The notes under the pieces were generated by a model, which was given only the letters and a program-made list of their open reading frames with translations, ran no database searches and had not been told where the DNA came from. Shown piece by piece: positions 9,131 through 17,035 of a stretch of 62,866 nucleotides of DNA (positions are counted from its first letter, which is position 1; the number at the start of each line of letters is the position of its first letter). Source of the stretch: Herbaspirillum frisingense GSF30 (lineage in GTDB: Bacteria > Pseudomonadota > Gammaproteobacteria > Burkholderiales > Burkholderiaceae_D). Position numbers and translations under genes: made by a program. The stretch lies in contig NZ_AEEC02000030.1 in the NCBI RefSeq assembly GCF_000300975.2, positions 1 through 62,866 of the forward strand. The letters are read 5' to 3'.

Positions 9131-9703
9131 ATGAAAAAGCTGTTGAGCAGTTTCCTGATCGCGTCCGCCTTCGTCGCCATGGCATCCTCGGCCAGCGCCG
9201 CCGATCTGGAACGCACGCGCGAACTGGTCTGGACCGACGCCACGTCGACCTTCAGCGCCCGCTATGGCGATGGCACTACCGGCCAGAGCTTCCTGGAAAA
9301 CTTCACCTTCAACGTCGGCGGTGCTGGCACTGCGGTGTCGTCGGCCCTGGTCTCGATCGCACTGGATGGTCTCTCCCGCGTGGGCATCAGCAGCTTCACG
9401 CTCAGCGGCAACGGCCAGACCTACACCGGCACCCAGCTCTCCAGCGGTGACCTGCAGACCTTCAGCCTGCGCACCAACGGCCTGACCAGCGGCCTGTACA
9501 CCCTGTCGGTGGCCGGCACCGTGCTGGGTTCGGCTGGCGGCAGCTTCGCCGGCAACATCAGCGTGGCACCGGTGCCGGAAGCCTCCACCACCGCCATGAT
9601 GATCGGCGGCCTGGGCCTGGTCGGCTTCGCCGCCTATCGTCGCCGCCGCAAAGCCGGTGACGACGGCGCGCAGATGACCAGCGCACAGATGATGCCGGCT
9701 TGA
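9131..9703 (+). CDS. PEP-CTERM sorting domain protein
   Basis: 190 residues. An N-terminal Sec signal (KKLLSSFLIASAFVAMASSASAA) is followed by a Gly/Ser/Thr-rich beta domain containing SFLENFTFNVGG, close to the FxDxF-type subgroup. The C-terminus has the tripartite sorting signal: VPEAS at 148-152, a hydrophobic helix, then the RRRRK cluster at 170-174. Exosortase (EpsH/XrtA type), encoded elsewhere, would cleave at this motif. Two oddities: PEA replaces the usual PEP, and 16 residues (ending QMMPA) follow the Arg cluster, where most family members stop within a few residues. AGAGG precedes the ATG. Confidence 0.85.
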   Translation: MKKLLSSFLIASAFVAMASSASAADLERTRELVWTDATSTFSARYGDGTTGQSFLENFTFNVGGAGTAVSSALVSIALDGLSRVGISSFTLSGNGQTYTGTQLSSGDLQTFSLRTNGLTSGLYTLSVAGTVLGSAGGSFAGNISVAPVPEASTTAMMIGGLGLVGFAAYRRRRKAGDDGAQMTSAQMMPA

Positions 9704-9733
9704 TCGTCGCCGCACTCTGATCGTTGAAAAGTG

Positions 9734-9765
9734 CAAGGGGAACGGCCGCGAGGCCGTTCCCCTTG
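9734..9765 (+). terminator. Perfect hairpin after the PEP-CTERM gene
   Basis: 14-bp perfect stem with a GCGA tetraloop (9734-9747 with 9752-9765); no long T-tract follows. Confidence 0.8.
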
Positions 9766-10000
9766 TCATGTCAGGTCAGGCAATCGAGGGCCAGGATGTC
9801 GGCGGGAAATTCGTTTAAAAAATCTGCCAGCATGGCCTCTGCCCTCCAAGCGGAAGCGACCAGGCCCGGTCGCTGATGCTATAGTGCCGTCCACGCTCAT
9901 TGTTGCGCCGGCATGCATCTCCCTGTGGTGATCCGGCAATCGTCCCACGATTGCCACGCTTGCGGCGCACACCCGCACTACACAAGGATTGCGCACACTC

Positions 10001-10768
10001 ATGAAAATCGCCACCTGGAACGTCAACTCCCTCAAGGTCCGCCTGCCGCAGGTCCTGAAATGGCTGGAAGAAAATCCGGTCGACGTGCTCTGCCTGCAGG
10101 AAACCAAGCTCACCGACGACAAGTTTCCCGCCGCCGAAATCGCTGCCGCCGGTTACCTGGTGGAATTCTCGGGCCAGAAGACCTACAACGGCGTGGCCAT
10201 CCTGTCGCGCCATCCGATGAGTGACGTGGTCAAGAACAACCCGCTGTTCCCCGATGAGCAGCAGCGCATCATCGCCGCCACCATCGAAGGTGTGCGCTAT
10301 GTCTGCGCCTATATTCCCAACGGGCAGTCGCTGGAGTCCGAAAAGTATCCCTACAAGCTGAACTGGCTGGCGGCGCTGCACGAGTGGCTGGCGCAGGAAA
10401 AGGCGAAGAACCCGCGCCTGGCGCTGCTGGGCGACTACAACATCGCACCCGAAGACCGCGATGTGCACGATCCGGTGGCCTGGCAAGGTCAGGTGCTGGT
10501 GTCGGAGCCGGAGCGCGAGGCCTTCCGCAAGCTGCAGGCGCTGGGCCTGACCGACTCCTACCGACTGTTCGAACAGCCGGAGAAGATGTATAGCTGGTGG
10601 GACTACCGGCAGATGGGTTTCCGCCTCAATCGTGGCCTGCGGATCGACCACATCCTGCTGTCCGAAGAACTGCTGCCGCGTTGTACCGCCTGCGTCATCG
10701 ACAAGGTGCCGCGCAAGTGGGAGCAGCCTTCCGACCACGCGCCGGTGATTGCGACCCTGGCCGACTGA
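10001..10768 (+). CDS. xth: Exodeoxyribonuclease III
   Basis: 255 residues. ExoIII/AP-endonuclease family enzyme acting in base-excision repair at abasic sites and removing 3' blocks. Key motifs are the N-terminal ATWNVNSLK, LCLQETKL with the metal-ligand Glu, LLGDYNIAP with catalytic Asp-Asn, and the C-terminal RIDHILL and SDHAPV with the catalytic His. The start is the ATG at 10001, 12 nt after AAGGA; a TTG 12 nt upstream is less likely. Confidence 0.96.
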   Translation: MKIATWNVNSLKVRLPQVLKWLEENPVDVLCLQETKLTDDKFPAAEIAAAGYLVEFSGQKTYNGVAILSRHPMSDVVKNNPLFPDEQQRIIAATIEGVRYVCAYIPNGQSLESEKYPYKLNWLAALHEWLAQEKAKNPRLALLGDYNIAPEDRDVHDPVAWQGQVLVSEPEREAFRKLQALGLTDSYRLFEQPEKMYSWWDYRQMGFRLNRGLRIDHILLSEELLPRCTACVIDKVPRKWEQPSDHAPVIATLAD

Positions 10769-10797
10769 CGCCGCCCACGGGCCAGCCAGTATCGACG

Positions 10798-10829
10798 AAC
10801 GCCGCCTCAGGGTGGCGTTTGTTCTTTCT
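10798..10829 (+). terminator. Intrinsic terminator after xth
   Basis: 9-bp stem AACGCCGCC/GGTGGCGTT with a TCAG loop, followed by a T-rich tract; it overlaps the stop of the convergent small gene. Confidence 0.75.
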
Positions 10830-11082
10830 TGTTGCGCATGTTCTTTTCGAACTGCACATCGAGCTTGCTGACGCGCTTGGCCTTTTGCGGTCCCTGGGCG
10901 TTGACGAAGCTGACGAAGTCGTCCAGTTCCATTGCTTCATTGAGCTTTTCCAGCGGCTGGCCGGCCACGCGGCGGGTCAGGATGAAACGCTCATCGGAGG
11001 TGCGCAGCATGGAATACTCGCGCGATTCGGTGCGGTTGTTCAGGCGCTCGATGGCGCTGGCGGCGCGGGTCGATCTCATCAT
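10807..11082 (-). CDS. Unknown 91-residue protein coupled to a GNAT gene
   Basis: I do not recognise this family. The product is 91 residues, strongly charged and without a signal or membrane segment. It starts MMRSTRAASAIERLNNRTES, has an acidic middle (MELDDFVSFV) and ends in a Lys/Arg/Asn-rich tail with FEKNMRNKK. Its ATG overlaps the TGA of the upstream acetyltransferase gene (ATGA), which supports translation and cotranscription. The basic ends would suit binding of nucleic acid or a protein partner, but this is speculation. Confidence 0.7.
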   Translation of the reverse strand: MMRSTRAASAIERLNNRTESREYSMLRTSDERFILTRRVAGQPLEKLNEAMELDDFVSFVNAQGPQKAKRVSKLDVQFEKNMRNKKEQTPP

Positions 11083-11582
11083 TGGGCCTCTTGCAATTTG
11101 AGCTGCCAGTAACCGACGTCGATCCAGCGTCCCATCTTGTAACCGACCTCGCTGAAGACGCCGCATTTCACGAAGCCCAGGCTCTCGTGCAGGGCCACGC
11201 TGGCCGCATTGGGCTGGGCGATGCCACCGATGACCAGATGCACGCCCAGGGGTTTCAACTGCGCGAACAGCTCACCGTACAGCAGCTTGCCAATGCCGCG
11301 TCCGCCGGCGTCGTGACGCAGGTAGACCGAGCTTTCCACCGAGCGCTGGTAGGCCGCGCGCGGCTTCCATTTGCTGGCGTAGGCATAGCCCAGCACCTCG
11401 CCCTCCTGTTCGAATACCAGCCAGGGAAACTGCGCCTGCACATCCGCAATGCGGGCGGCCATGCCCTCGACAGTCACCGCTTCGGTCTCGAAACTGATGA
11501 CGGTGGTGTCGACGTAGTGGTTGTAGATGCCACAGATGGCAGCGGCGTCGGCGGCAGTGGCCGGGCGGATTGAGGGATGCAT
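11079..11582 (-). CDS. GNAT N-acetyltransferase, phosphinothricin acetyltransferase-like
   Basis: 167 residues from the internal ATG that gives MHPSIRPATAADAAAICGIYNHYV, the standard start of the Pat/MnaT subfamily; a longer frame adds 17 unlikely residues. The acetyl-CoA loop is present as RHDAGGRGIGKLLY, followed by VIGGIAQPNAASVALHESLGF and the GRWIDVGYWQL C-terminus. Relatives acetylate phosphinothricin, methionine sulfoximine/sulfone or related amino acids, so detoxification of Met derivatives is a fair guess. The 3' end overlaps the small gene at 10807-11082. Confidence 0.88.
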   Translation of the reverse strand: MHPSIRPATAADAAAICGIYNHYVDTTVISFETEAVTVEGMAARIADVQAQFPWLVFEQEGEVLGYAYASKWKPRAAYQRSVESSVYLRHDAGGRGIGKLLYGELFAQLKPLGVHLVIGGIAQPNAASVALHESLGFVKCGVFSEVGYKMGRWIDVGYWQLKLQEAQ

Positions 11583-11644
11583 GACCGGAAGCTTTGAAGA
11601 GGGACGATGGGATGAAGTTGCCAGTGTAACCAAATTACGGCATC

Positions 11645-11676
11645 AGCGGCGGCCAGGTCCGGTATCGGCCGCCGCT
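11645..11676 (-). terminator. Hairpin after prpE
   Basis: 10-bp perfect GC-rich stem (11645-11654 and 11667-11676) immediately downstream of the prpE stop; no T-tract, so possibly weak. Confidence 0.55.
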
Positions 11677-11688
11677 TGCTGGCAGGGA

Positions 11689-13575
11689 TCAGTCGCGCAG
11701 CGCCAGTCGCACCTGCTCCAGCGCTGCCGGGTCCTCGATGGTGGGCAGGTCGCCCGGATCGCGGCCTTCGCAGATCGACTGGATGGCCCGCCGCAGCAGC
11801 TTGCCGGAGCGCGTCTTGGGCAGGCCGGTGACGAAGAACACCCGTGCCGGGCGGCCGACCGCGCCGATCTGCTTGTCGACCACACCCATGATCTCGGCTT
11901 CCAGCGCCTTCCTCTGCTCCGGGGTGGCAATCGCGTCGGCCTGTTTGGCGATGGCAAAGGCAATCGCCACCTGCCCCTTCAACTTGTCTTCCACTCCGAC
12001 CACGGCCACTTCGGAGACGTTGGGATGGCTGGAGATGCTCTCCTCGATCTCGCGGGTCCCCAGACGGTGGCCGGCGACGTTGATGACGTCGTCGGTGCGA
12101 CCGAGGATGAAGTAGTAGCCATCCTGGTCCTGGATGCCCCAGTCGAAGGTGGAGTAAACCTCCCGTGGCAGGCTGCGCCAATAGGTGTTGACGAAGCGCG
12201 CATCATCGCCGTACACGGTCTGCATGCAGCCCGGCGGCAGCGGGCCTTCGATGGCGACCACGCCCTTCTGGCCGGCTGCGCAGGGCTCGCCGCTGGCCTC
12301 GTCGAGGATGGCCAGGCGGTAGCCCGGCATGGGCACGCCGGGGCTGCCAAGGCGGGTCGGCTTGTCGCTGATGCCCTTGGCGATCGAGATGATGGGCCAG
12401 CCCGATTCGGTCTGCCAGTAGTTGTCGATCACCGGCACCTTCAGCGCCGCCGAGATCCAGTTGGAGGTGGTCTCGTCCAGCGGTTCGCCGGCCAGATAGA
12501 GCGCCTTGAGCGAAGAGGTGTCGTAGCGTTCCATGCATTCGGCCGGCTGCTTCTTGAGCACGCGGATGGCCGTCGGTGCGGAGAACATGCGGGTCACCTT
12601 GTACTTCTCGACGATGCTCCACCAGATGCCGGCATCAGGCCGGATCGGCAGGCCTTCGTAGAGCACGGTGGCCATGCCGGCGATCAGCGGGCCATAGACG
12701 ATGTAGGAGTGACCTACCACCCAGCCGATGTCGGAGGTGCAGAAATAGGTCTCGCCCGGCTTGCCGCAGAAGATGTGCTGCATGGACGACGCCAGCGCCA
12801 CCGCGTAGCCGCCCACGTCACGCTGCACGCCCTTGGGCTTGCCGGTGGTGCCGGAGGTGTAGAGCACGTAGCTGGTTTCGTTGGACTCCAGCCAGGTCAC
12901 CGGGACCGGCTGGTCCAGGTACTGTGCGCGCAGGCCGGCAAAGTCGACATCGCGCTCAGGCGTGCGCGCCATCGGCGCCAGGCCGCGATCGACCAGCAGC
13001 ACACGCTGCGGCTTGTGCTGGGCCAACTGGATAGCATCGTCCAGCAGGCCCTTGTAGGGAATCACCTTGCCACCGCGCGAGCCGGCATCGGCCGAGACGA
13101 TCAGGCGCGGCTGCGCATCATCGATGCGCGAAGCCAGGCTGTTGGACGCAAAGCCGCCGAACACCACCGAATGCACCGCCCCGATGCGGGCGCAGGCCAG
13201 CATGGCGAACACCGCCTCGGCGATCATGGGCATGTAGATCAGCACCCGGTCGCCGCGCTGCACACCCAGGGCCAGCATGGTGGCGGCCATGGCCTGGACT
13301 TCGCGATGCAGTTCGGCGAAGTCGTAGACGCGTTCGCTGTTGGTCTCGGTGGAAATGGCGATCAGCGCTGCCTGCGAGGCGCGTTCGGCCAGGTGACGAT
13401 CGACGGCGTTGTAGCAGAGATTGGTCTTGCCGCCGATGAACCAGCGCGCAAAGGGCGCGCGCGAATAATCCAGGGTGCGGGTGAAGGGCTCTTCCCAGTG
13501 GATGCGCTGTGCTTCTTCGGCCCAATAGGTGTCGGGATGCTCGATGGAGCGGCGATAGAAATCCTCGTATTGCAT
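11689..13575 (-). CDS. prpE: Propionate--CoA ligase
   Basis: 628 residues, full length for PrpE. It activates propionate to propionyl-CoA through an acyl-adenylate, the entry step of the methylcitrate cycle. Motifs include the N-terminal YEDFYRRSIEHPDTYWAE, the AMP-binding loop YTSGTTGKPKGV, YWQTESGWP, the hinge GRTDDVINVAGHRL and the C-terminal catalytic Lys segment KTRSGKLLRR. GAGGAG precedes the ATG. It lies on the same strand as prpC and prpB, but a lipoprotein gene and about 350 bp separate it from prpC, so it may have its own promoter. Confidence 0.96.
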   Translation of the reverse strand: MQYEDFYRRSIEHPDTYWAEEAQRIHWEEPFTRTLDYSRAPFARWFIGGKTNLCYNAVDRHLAERASQAALIAISTETNSERVYDFAELHREVQAMAATMLALGVQRGDRVLIYMPMIAEAVFAMLACARIGAVHSVVFGGFASNSLASRIDDAQPRLIVSADAGSRGGKVIPYKGLLDDAIQLAQHKPQRVLLVDRGLAPMARTPERDVDFAGLRAQYLDQPVPVTWLESNETSYVLYTSGTTGKPKGVQRDVGGYAVALASSMQHIFCGKPGETYFCTSDIGWVVGHSYIVYGPLIAGMATVLYEGLPIRPDAGIWWSIVEKYKVTRMFSAPTAIRVLKKQPAECMERYDTSSLKALYLAGEPLDETTSNWISAALKVPVIDNYWQTESGWPIISIAKGISDKPTRLGSPGVPMPGYRLAILDEASGEPCAAGQKGVVAIEGPLPPGCMQTVYGDDARFVNTYWRSLPREVYSTFDWGIQDQDGYYFILGRTDDVINVAGHRLGTREIEESISSHPNVSEVAVVGVEDKLKGQVAIAFAIAKQADAIATPEQRKALEAEIMGVVDKQIGAVGRPARVFFVTGLPKTRSGKLLRRAIQSICEGRDPGDLPTIEDPAALEQVRLALRD

Positions 13576-13921
13576 GACGTCTCCTCATGTCTTTCGTATT
13601 GGAAAACTGTGTTCGCCCTGGACATGCGTGGTCTGCGGGTCGATCGTCGACGGCTTGATACCGGGTGCCGGCTTGCAGCACCCCCTGTCCGGCCTTCATG
13701 CGACGTTTGATCCAGTCTTGCACCTGAAGCTTATGGGTGGCTGAATTCGCCCAGCCGGCGCCGCTTTGCGGCTGATGCAGATCAAGCGCGACGACGAAAA
13801 AAGCGGATGCGATGTCACCGGTACGAGACCGGCGACATGCCAGAAGAAGAGGAAACGAAGGAGGAGGGAGAAACGCGCCGCGGTCAGCTCATCGCCACGG
13901 CACGCTGCACAGAGGATGCAA
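13576..13921. other. Intergenic region between prpE and the lipoprotein gene
   Basis: 346 bp without a supported gene. I searched the prpE-proximal strand for a sigma54 -24/-12 element like that of prpB and found none, so how prpE is expressed is unclear. Confidence 0.5.
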
Positions 13922-14350
13922 TCAGCGCGTGCGGCAATCGTTGGCGAGCTGCTGCCCGATCTTCGAATTGAGCAGCATGGACTTCGACGGAATCTGGATC
14001 CACACCAGGCCTTCACCCTTGTTCTCCAGTCGCACTGCACCGGTCGAGGTGCTGACCGGGTTCATCATGTAGCTGCTGCCCTTCCACACCAGGGTCACAC
14101 CATCGGTCACGCGGCCATCCATGCGGATCTCGACCTTGTTGCCCATCTCGCAGCTGAAGGCGCCGGTCTTGAGCTGGGTCGCCCAGCTGGGCTGGGTGGC
14201 CGCCGGGGCCTGCAGCAGTTGTGGCAAGACCGGCTTGGTGTCGCTCACTGGTACCGGGGTGTTGGAAGAACAGGCGGCCAGCACGGAACTGGCGGCCGCG
14301 CACAGGCAGACCTGCTTGAAAAAACGACGGGAAGCGATGGCAGCAATCAT
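13922..14350 (-). CDS. Lipoprotein with MliC-like lysozyme-inhibitor fold
   Basis: 142 residues from the ATG giving MIAAIASRRFFKQVCLC; the lipobox LAAC puts the lipidated Cys at residue 27, with Ser-Ser-Asn following (not an Asp +2 retention signal). The mature domain starts FSCEMGNKVEIRM and continues with a VTLVWKGSSYMM strand, the central STSTGAVRLENKGEGLVW and a final Cys in LANDC. This two-Cys, single-barrel layout matches the C-type lysozyme inhibitor MliC/PliC family; assignment is by pattern only. It sits between prpC and prpE on the same strand with no obvious metabolic link. Frames starting further upstream remain possible. Confidence 0.7.
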   Translation of the reverse strand: MIAAIASRRFFKQVCLCAAASSVLAACSSNTPVPVSDTKPVLPQLLQAPAATQPSWATQLKTGAFSCEMGNKVEIRMDGRVTDGVTLVWKGSSYMMNPVSTSTGAVRLENKGEGLVWIQIPSKSMLLNSKIGQQLANDCRTR

Positions 14351-14460
14351 CGGATGATCCATGGAGAGTCGGGGGCGGAGATGGGCCGGAAGCGGGCCAA
14401 AAACGAGCCGAAAACGGCCCGACCGCATCTTAGCAAGTAATTACACCGGACTCGACCACA

Positions 14461-14476
14461 TGTAACGCTTGTTACA
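14461..14476. promoter_or_regulatory. TGTAAC-N4-GTTACA dyad upstream of the lipoprotein gene
   Basis: Perfect 6-bp inverted repeat about 110 bp ahead of the lipoprotein ATG. The GTTACA half-site is reminiscent of OmpR/RstA-type boxes; the regulator is not identified. Confidence 0.45.
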
Positions 14477-14481
14477 AATCC

Positions 14482-14517
14482 GGAAGGCGACGGCCGCTCC
14501 CGCGGGCCGTCGCTTCC
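14482..14517 (-). terminator. Hairpin after prpC
   Basis: 9-bp GC-rich stem (14487-14495 with 14505-14513), extended by GGAA/TTCC beyond a one-base bulge. It would end the prpBC transcript before the lipoprotein gene. Confidence 0.6.
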
Positions 14518-14600
14518 ATCGCTGCACTGCTTCACCACTATTGCACTGCGGCGCTACTACTCCCCTTGCTCCCCTCCCCCTACCCTGCTGCCCGCTCGCC

Positions 14601-15755
14601 TTACTTGCGCTTGGCGATGGGCACGAACTTCAGATCTTCCGGGCCGACATAGTTGGCCGACGGGCGGATGATCTTGTTGTCGATGCGCTGCTCGATGATG
14701 TGCGCCGCCCAGCCCGAGGTGCGGGCAATGACGAACAGCGGCGTGAACATCGCGGTGGGCACGCCCATCATGTGATACGACACGGCCGAGAACCAGTCCA
14801 GGTTGGGGAACATCTTCTTGATGTCCCACATGACCGTTTCCAGGCGTTCGGCGATGTCGAACATCTTGGTCGAGCCGGCTTCCTTGGAGAGCTTGCGCGC
14901 CACTTCCTTGATGACCTTGTTGCGCGGGTCGGAGATGGTGTAGACCGGGTGACCGAAACCGATCACCACTTCCTTGTTCTCCACGCGACGGCGGATGTCG
15001 GCTTCGGCTTCATCCGGGTTGTCGTAGCGCTTCTGGATCTCGAAGGCCACCTCGTTGGCGCCACCGTGCTTGGGGCCGCGCAGCGCGCCGATGGCGCCGG
15101 TGATGGCCGAGTGCATGTCCGAGCCGGTACCGGCGATGACGCGACCGGTGAAGGTGGAGGCGTTGAACTCGTGCTCCGCGTACAGGATCAGCGAGGTGTG
15201 CATGGCCTTTTCCCAGGCATCGGATGGCTTCTCGCCGTGCAGCAGGTGCAGGAAGTGGGCGCCGATGGAATCATCATCGGTTTCCACTTCGATGCGGTTG
15301 CCGTTGTGGCTGTAGTGGTACCAGTACAGCAGCATGGAACCGAGCGAGGCCATCAGGCGGTCGGCGATGTCGCGCGCGCCGGGGGTGTTGTGGTCATCCT
15401 TCTCCGGCAGCACGCAACCCAGGGCCGAGACGCCGGTACGCATCACATCCATCGGATGCGAGGCCGCAGGCAGCCATTCCAGCGCCGCCTTGACGTTGGC
15501 CGGCAGGCCGCGCAGGGCCTTGAGCTTGGCCTTGTAGGCGCGCAGTTCGGCGGCGGTGGGCAGCTTGCCATGCACCAGCAGGTGGGCGATCTCTTCGAAC
15601 TCGCAGTTGTCGGCCACGTCCAGGATGTCGTAGCCGCGATAGTGCAGGTCATTGCCGGTCTTGCCGACGGTACACAGGGCGGTGTTGCCGGCGGTGACGC
15701 CGGAGAGGGCAACGGACTTCTTGGGCTTGAAACCTGCGGCTTGTTGTTCGCTCAT
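14601..15755 (-). CDS. prpC: 2-methylcitrate synthase
   Basis: 384 residues. Citrate-synthase family enzyme condensing propionyl-CoA with oxaloacetate. The N-terminal [17 protein letters not shown] and YRGYDI segments are typical of PrpC rather than of GltA. Catalytic residues appear in the GPKHGGANE motif, in [13 protein letters not shown] and in the YHMMGVP region. It is the second gene of the prpB-prpC operon (48 nt apart) under the sigma54 promoter at 16749-16764. Confidence 0.96.
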   Translation of the reverse strand: MSEQQAAGFKPKKSVALSGVTAGNTALCTVGKTGNDLHYRGYDILDVADNCEFEEIAHLLVHGKLPTAAELRAYKAKLKALRGLPANVKAALEWLPAASHPMDVMRTGVSALGCVLPEKDDHNTPGARDIADRLMASLGSMLLYWYHYSHNGNRIEVETDDDSIGAHFLHLLHGEKPSDAWEKAMHTSLILYAEHEFNASTFTGRVIAGTGSDMHSAITGAIGALRGPKHGGANEVAFEIQKRYDNPDEAEADIRRRVENKEVVIGFGHPVYTISDPRNKVIKEVARKLSKEAGSTKMFDIAERLETVMWDIKKMFPNLDWFSAVSYHMMGVPTAMFTPLFVIARTSGWAAHIIEQRIDNKIIRPSANYVGPEDLKFVPIAKRK

Positions 15756-15803
15756 CGTGTTCTCCTCGTAGCGTGTTCGGTGAAACTGAATTGTCGGAAG
15801 GGA

Positions 15804-16694
15804 TTACTTGTTCTTCTGCTGGGCAAACAGCGCATCCAGGCGCTGCTCGTAGCTGTGGTAGTCGATGCGGTCGTACAGTTCCATGCGGGTCTGCATGGTA
15901 TCGACCACGTTCTTCTGGGTGCCGTCTCGGCGGATCGCCTGATAGACGTTTTCGGCCGCCTTGTTCATGGCGCGGAAGGCCGACAGCGGATAGAGCACCA
16001 GGCCGACGTCGGCGCCCTTGAGTTCGTCCACGGTGAACAGCGGGGTCGAGCCGAATTCGGTGATGTTGGCCAGGATCGGCACCTTCACCGCATTGGCGAA
16101 CTGCTTGTACATACCCAGGTCGGTGATGGCTTCCGGGAAGATCATGTCGGCACCGGCTTCGACGCAGGCCACGGCGCGCTCCACGGCGGCTTCCAGGCCT
16201 TCCACGGCCAGTGCATCGGTGCGCGCCATGATGACGAAATTCTCATCGGTACGGGCATCCACGGCGGCCTTGATGCGGTCCACCATTTCCTGCTTGCTGA
16301 CGATTTCCTTGCCGGGACGGTGACCGCAGCGCTTGGCGCCGACCTGGTCTTCGATGTGCATGGCGGCGGCACCGAACTTGATCATCGACTTCACGGTGCG
16401 GGCCACGTTGAAGGCCGAGGCGCCGAAGCCGGTATCGACATCCACCAGCAGCGGCAGGTCGCACACGTCAGTGATGCGGCGCACGTCGGTGAGTACGTCG
16501 TCCAGGTTGGAAATCCCGAGGTCGGGCAAGCCCAGGGAACCGGCCGCGACGCCGCCGCCGGACAGGTAGATCGCACGGAAGCCGGCGCGCTTGGCCAGCA
16601 GGGCGTGATTGGCGTTGATCGCGCCGATGACTTGCAAGGGGGATTCTTCCTGGACGGCCTGGCGGAACGCTGCGCCTGCGGAGTGGAGAGCCAT
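15804..16694 (-). CDS. prpB: 2-methylisocitrate lyase
   Basis: 296 residues from the ATG after AGAAGG, giving [14 protein letters not shown]; an in-frame start 84 nt upstream would run into the promoter. It cleaves 2-methylisocitrate to pyruvate and succinate. The ICL/PEP-mutase barrel shows [28 protein letters not shown], the ICL-like loop [13 protein letters not shown] with the catalytic Cys, and the MARTDA strand. First gene of prpBC, divergent from prpR. Confidence 0.96.
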   Translation of the reverse strand: MALHSAGAAFRQAVQEESPLQVIGAINANHALLAKRAGFRAIYLSGGGVAAGSLGLPDLGISNLDDVLTDVRRITDVCDLPLLVDVDTGFGASAFNVARTVKSMIKFGAAAMHIEDQVGAKRCGHRPGKEIVSKQEMVDRIKAAVDARTDENFVIMARTDALAVEGLEAAVERAVACVEAGADMIFPEAITDLGMYKQFANAVKVPILANITEFGSTPLFTVDELKGADVGLVLYPLSAFRAMNKAAENVYQAIRRDGTQKNVVDTMQTRMELYDRIDYHSYEQRLDALFAQQKNK

Positions 16695-16748
16695 GATGGA
16701 CACCTTCTGTAAGGGTTGCTGGAGGTAGCGGACTATGGAGGGCCTTAT

Positions 16749-16764
16749 TGCAACGGCCGTGCCA
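16749..16764 (-). promoter_or_regulatory. Sigma54 promoter of prpBC
   Basis: Read on the minus strand: TGGCAC-GGCCG-TTGCA, an essentially perfect -24/-12 element with the invariant GG and GC at the right spacing. It lies 55 nt ahead of the prpB ATG, and the divergent gene encodes a sigma54 activator (PrpR). Confidence 0.9.
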
Positions 16765-16919
16765 TCGCACTGCAACATCCTGCGAAACCTGGCGGGCCTC
16801 TTTTGGGGTGATGTGAAACTTCCTTCCAGATCAATGACTTGCGAACAAAACCTGGCTCCCCTGCCACGCCAGCAGGCAGACCGGACGGGCGCTCCGGAGG
16901 CACGCCACCCTGTTTCATC

Positions 16920-16948
16920 AGTGTTACACTAATGTTTCACTGAAACAT
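16920..16948. promoter_or_regulatory. Candidate PrpR upstream activating sites
   Basis: Two dyads: AGTGT-T-ACACT at 16920-16930 and ATGTTTCA-C-TGAAACAT at 16932-16948, with a further TGTTTCA half-site at 16911-16917. They lie about 160-185 bp upstream of the prpB sigma54 promoter, a usual distance for enhancer-binding proteins, and about 100 bp before the prpR start, allowing autoregulation. Confidence 0.65.
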
Positions 16949-17035
16949 GGTGAACGTTTCTTCCTGGCTGGCTTCAGGCCTTTCCAGCCACCCTGAGTCG
17001 TCGTCCATCACCCTCAGCCACCCAGCGCCACGCCC

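Noticed and set aside
8962..9243. 93-codon minus-strand ORF upstream of the PEP-CTERM gene
   Set aside because: Overlaps the start, ribosome-binding site and signal peptide of the plus-strand gene and has no family features.
13576..13921. Possible second sigma54 promoter for prpE
   Set aside because: No GG/GC pair at -24/-12 spacing was found; only a loose GGCAC word occurs.
14469..16712. 747-codon open frame on the plus strand opposite prpC-prpB
   Set aside because: It is His/Gly/Arg/Gln-rich without domain signals and lies fully antisense to two intact enzymes; a GC-driven shadow frame.
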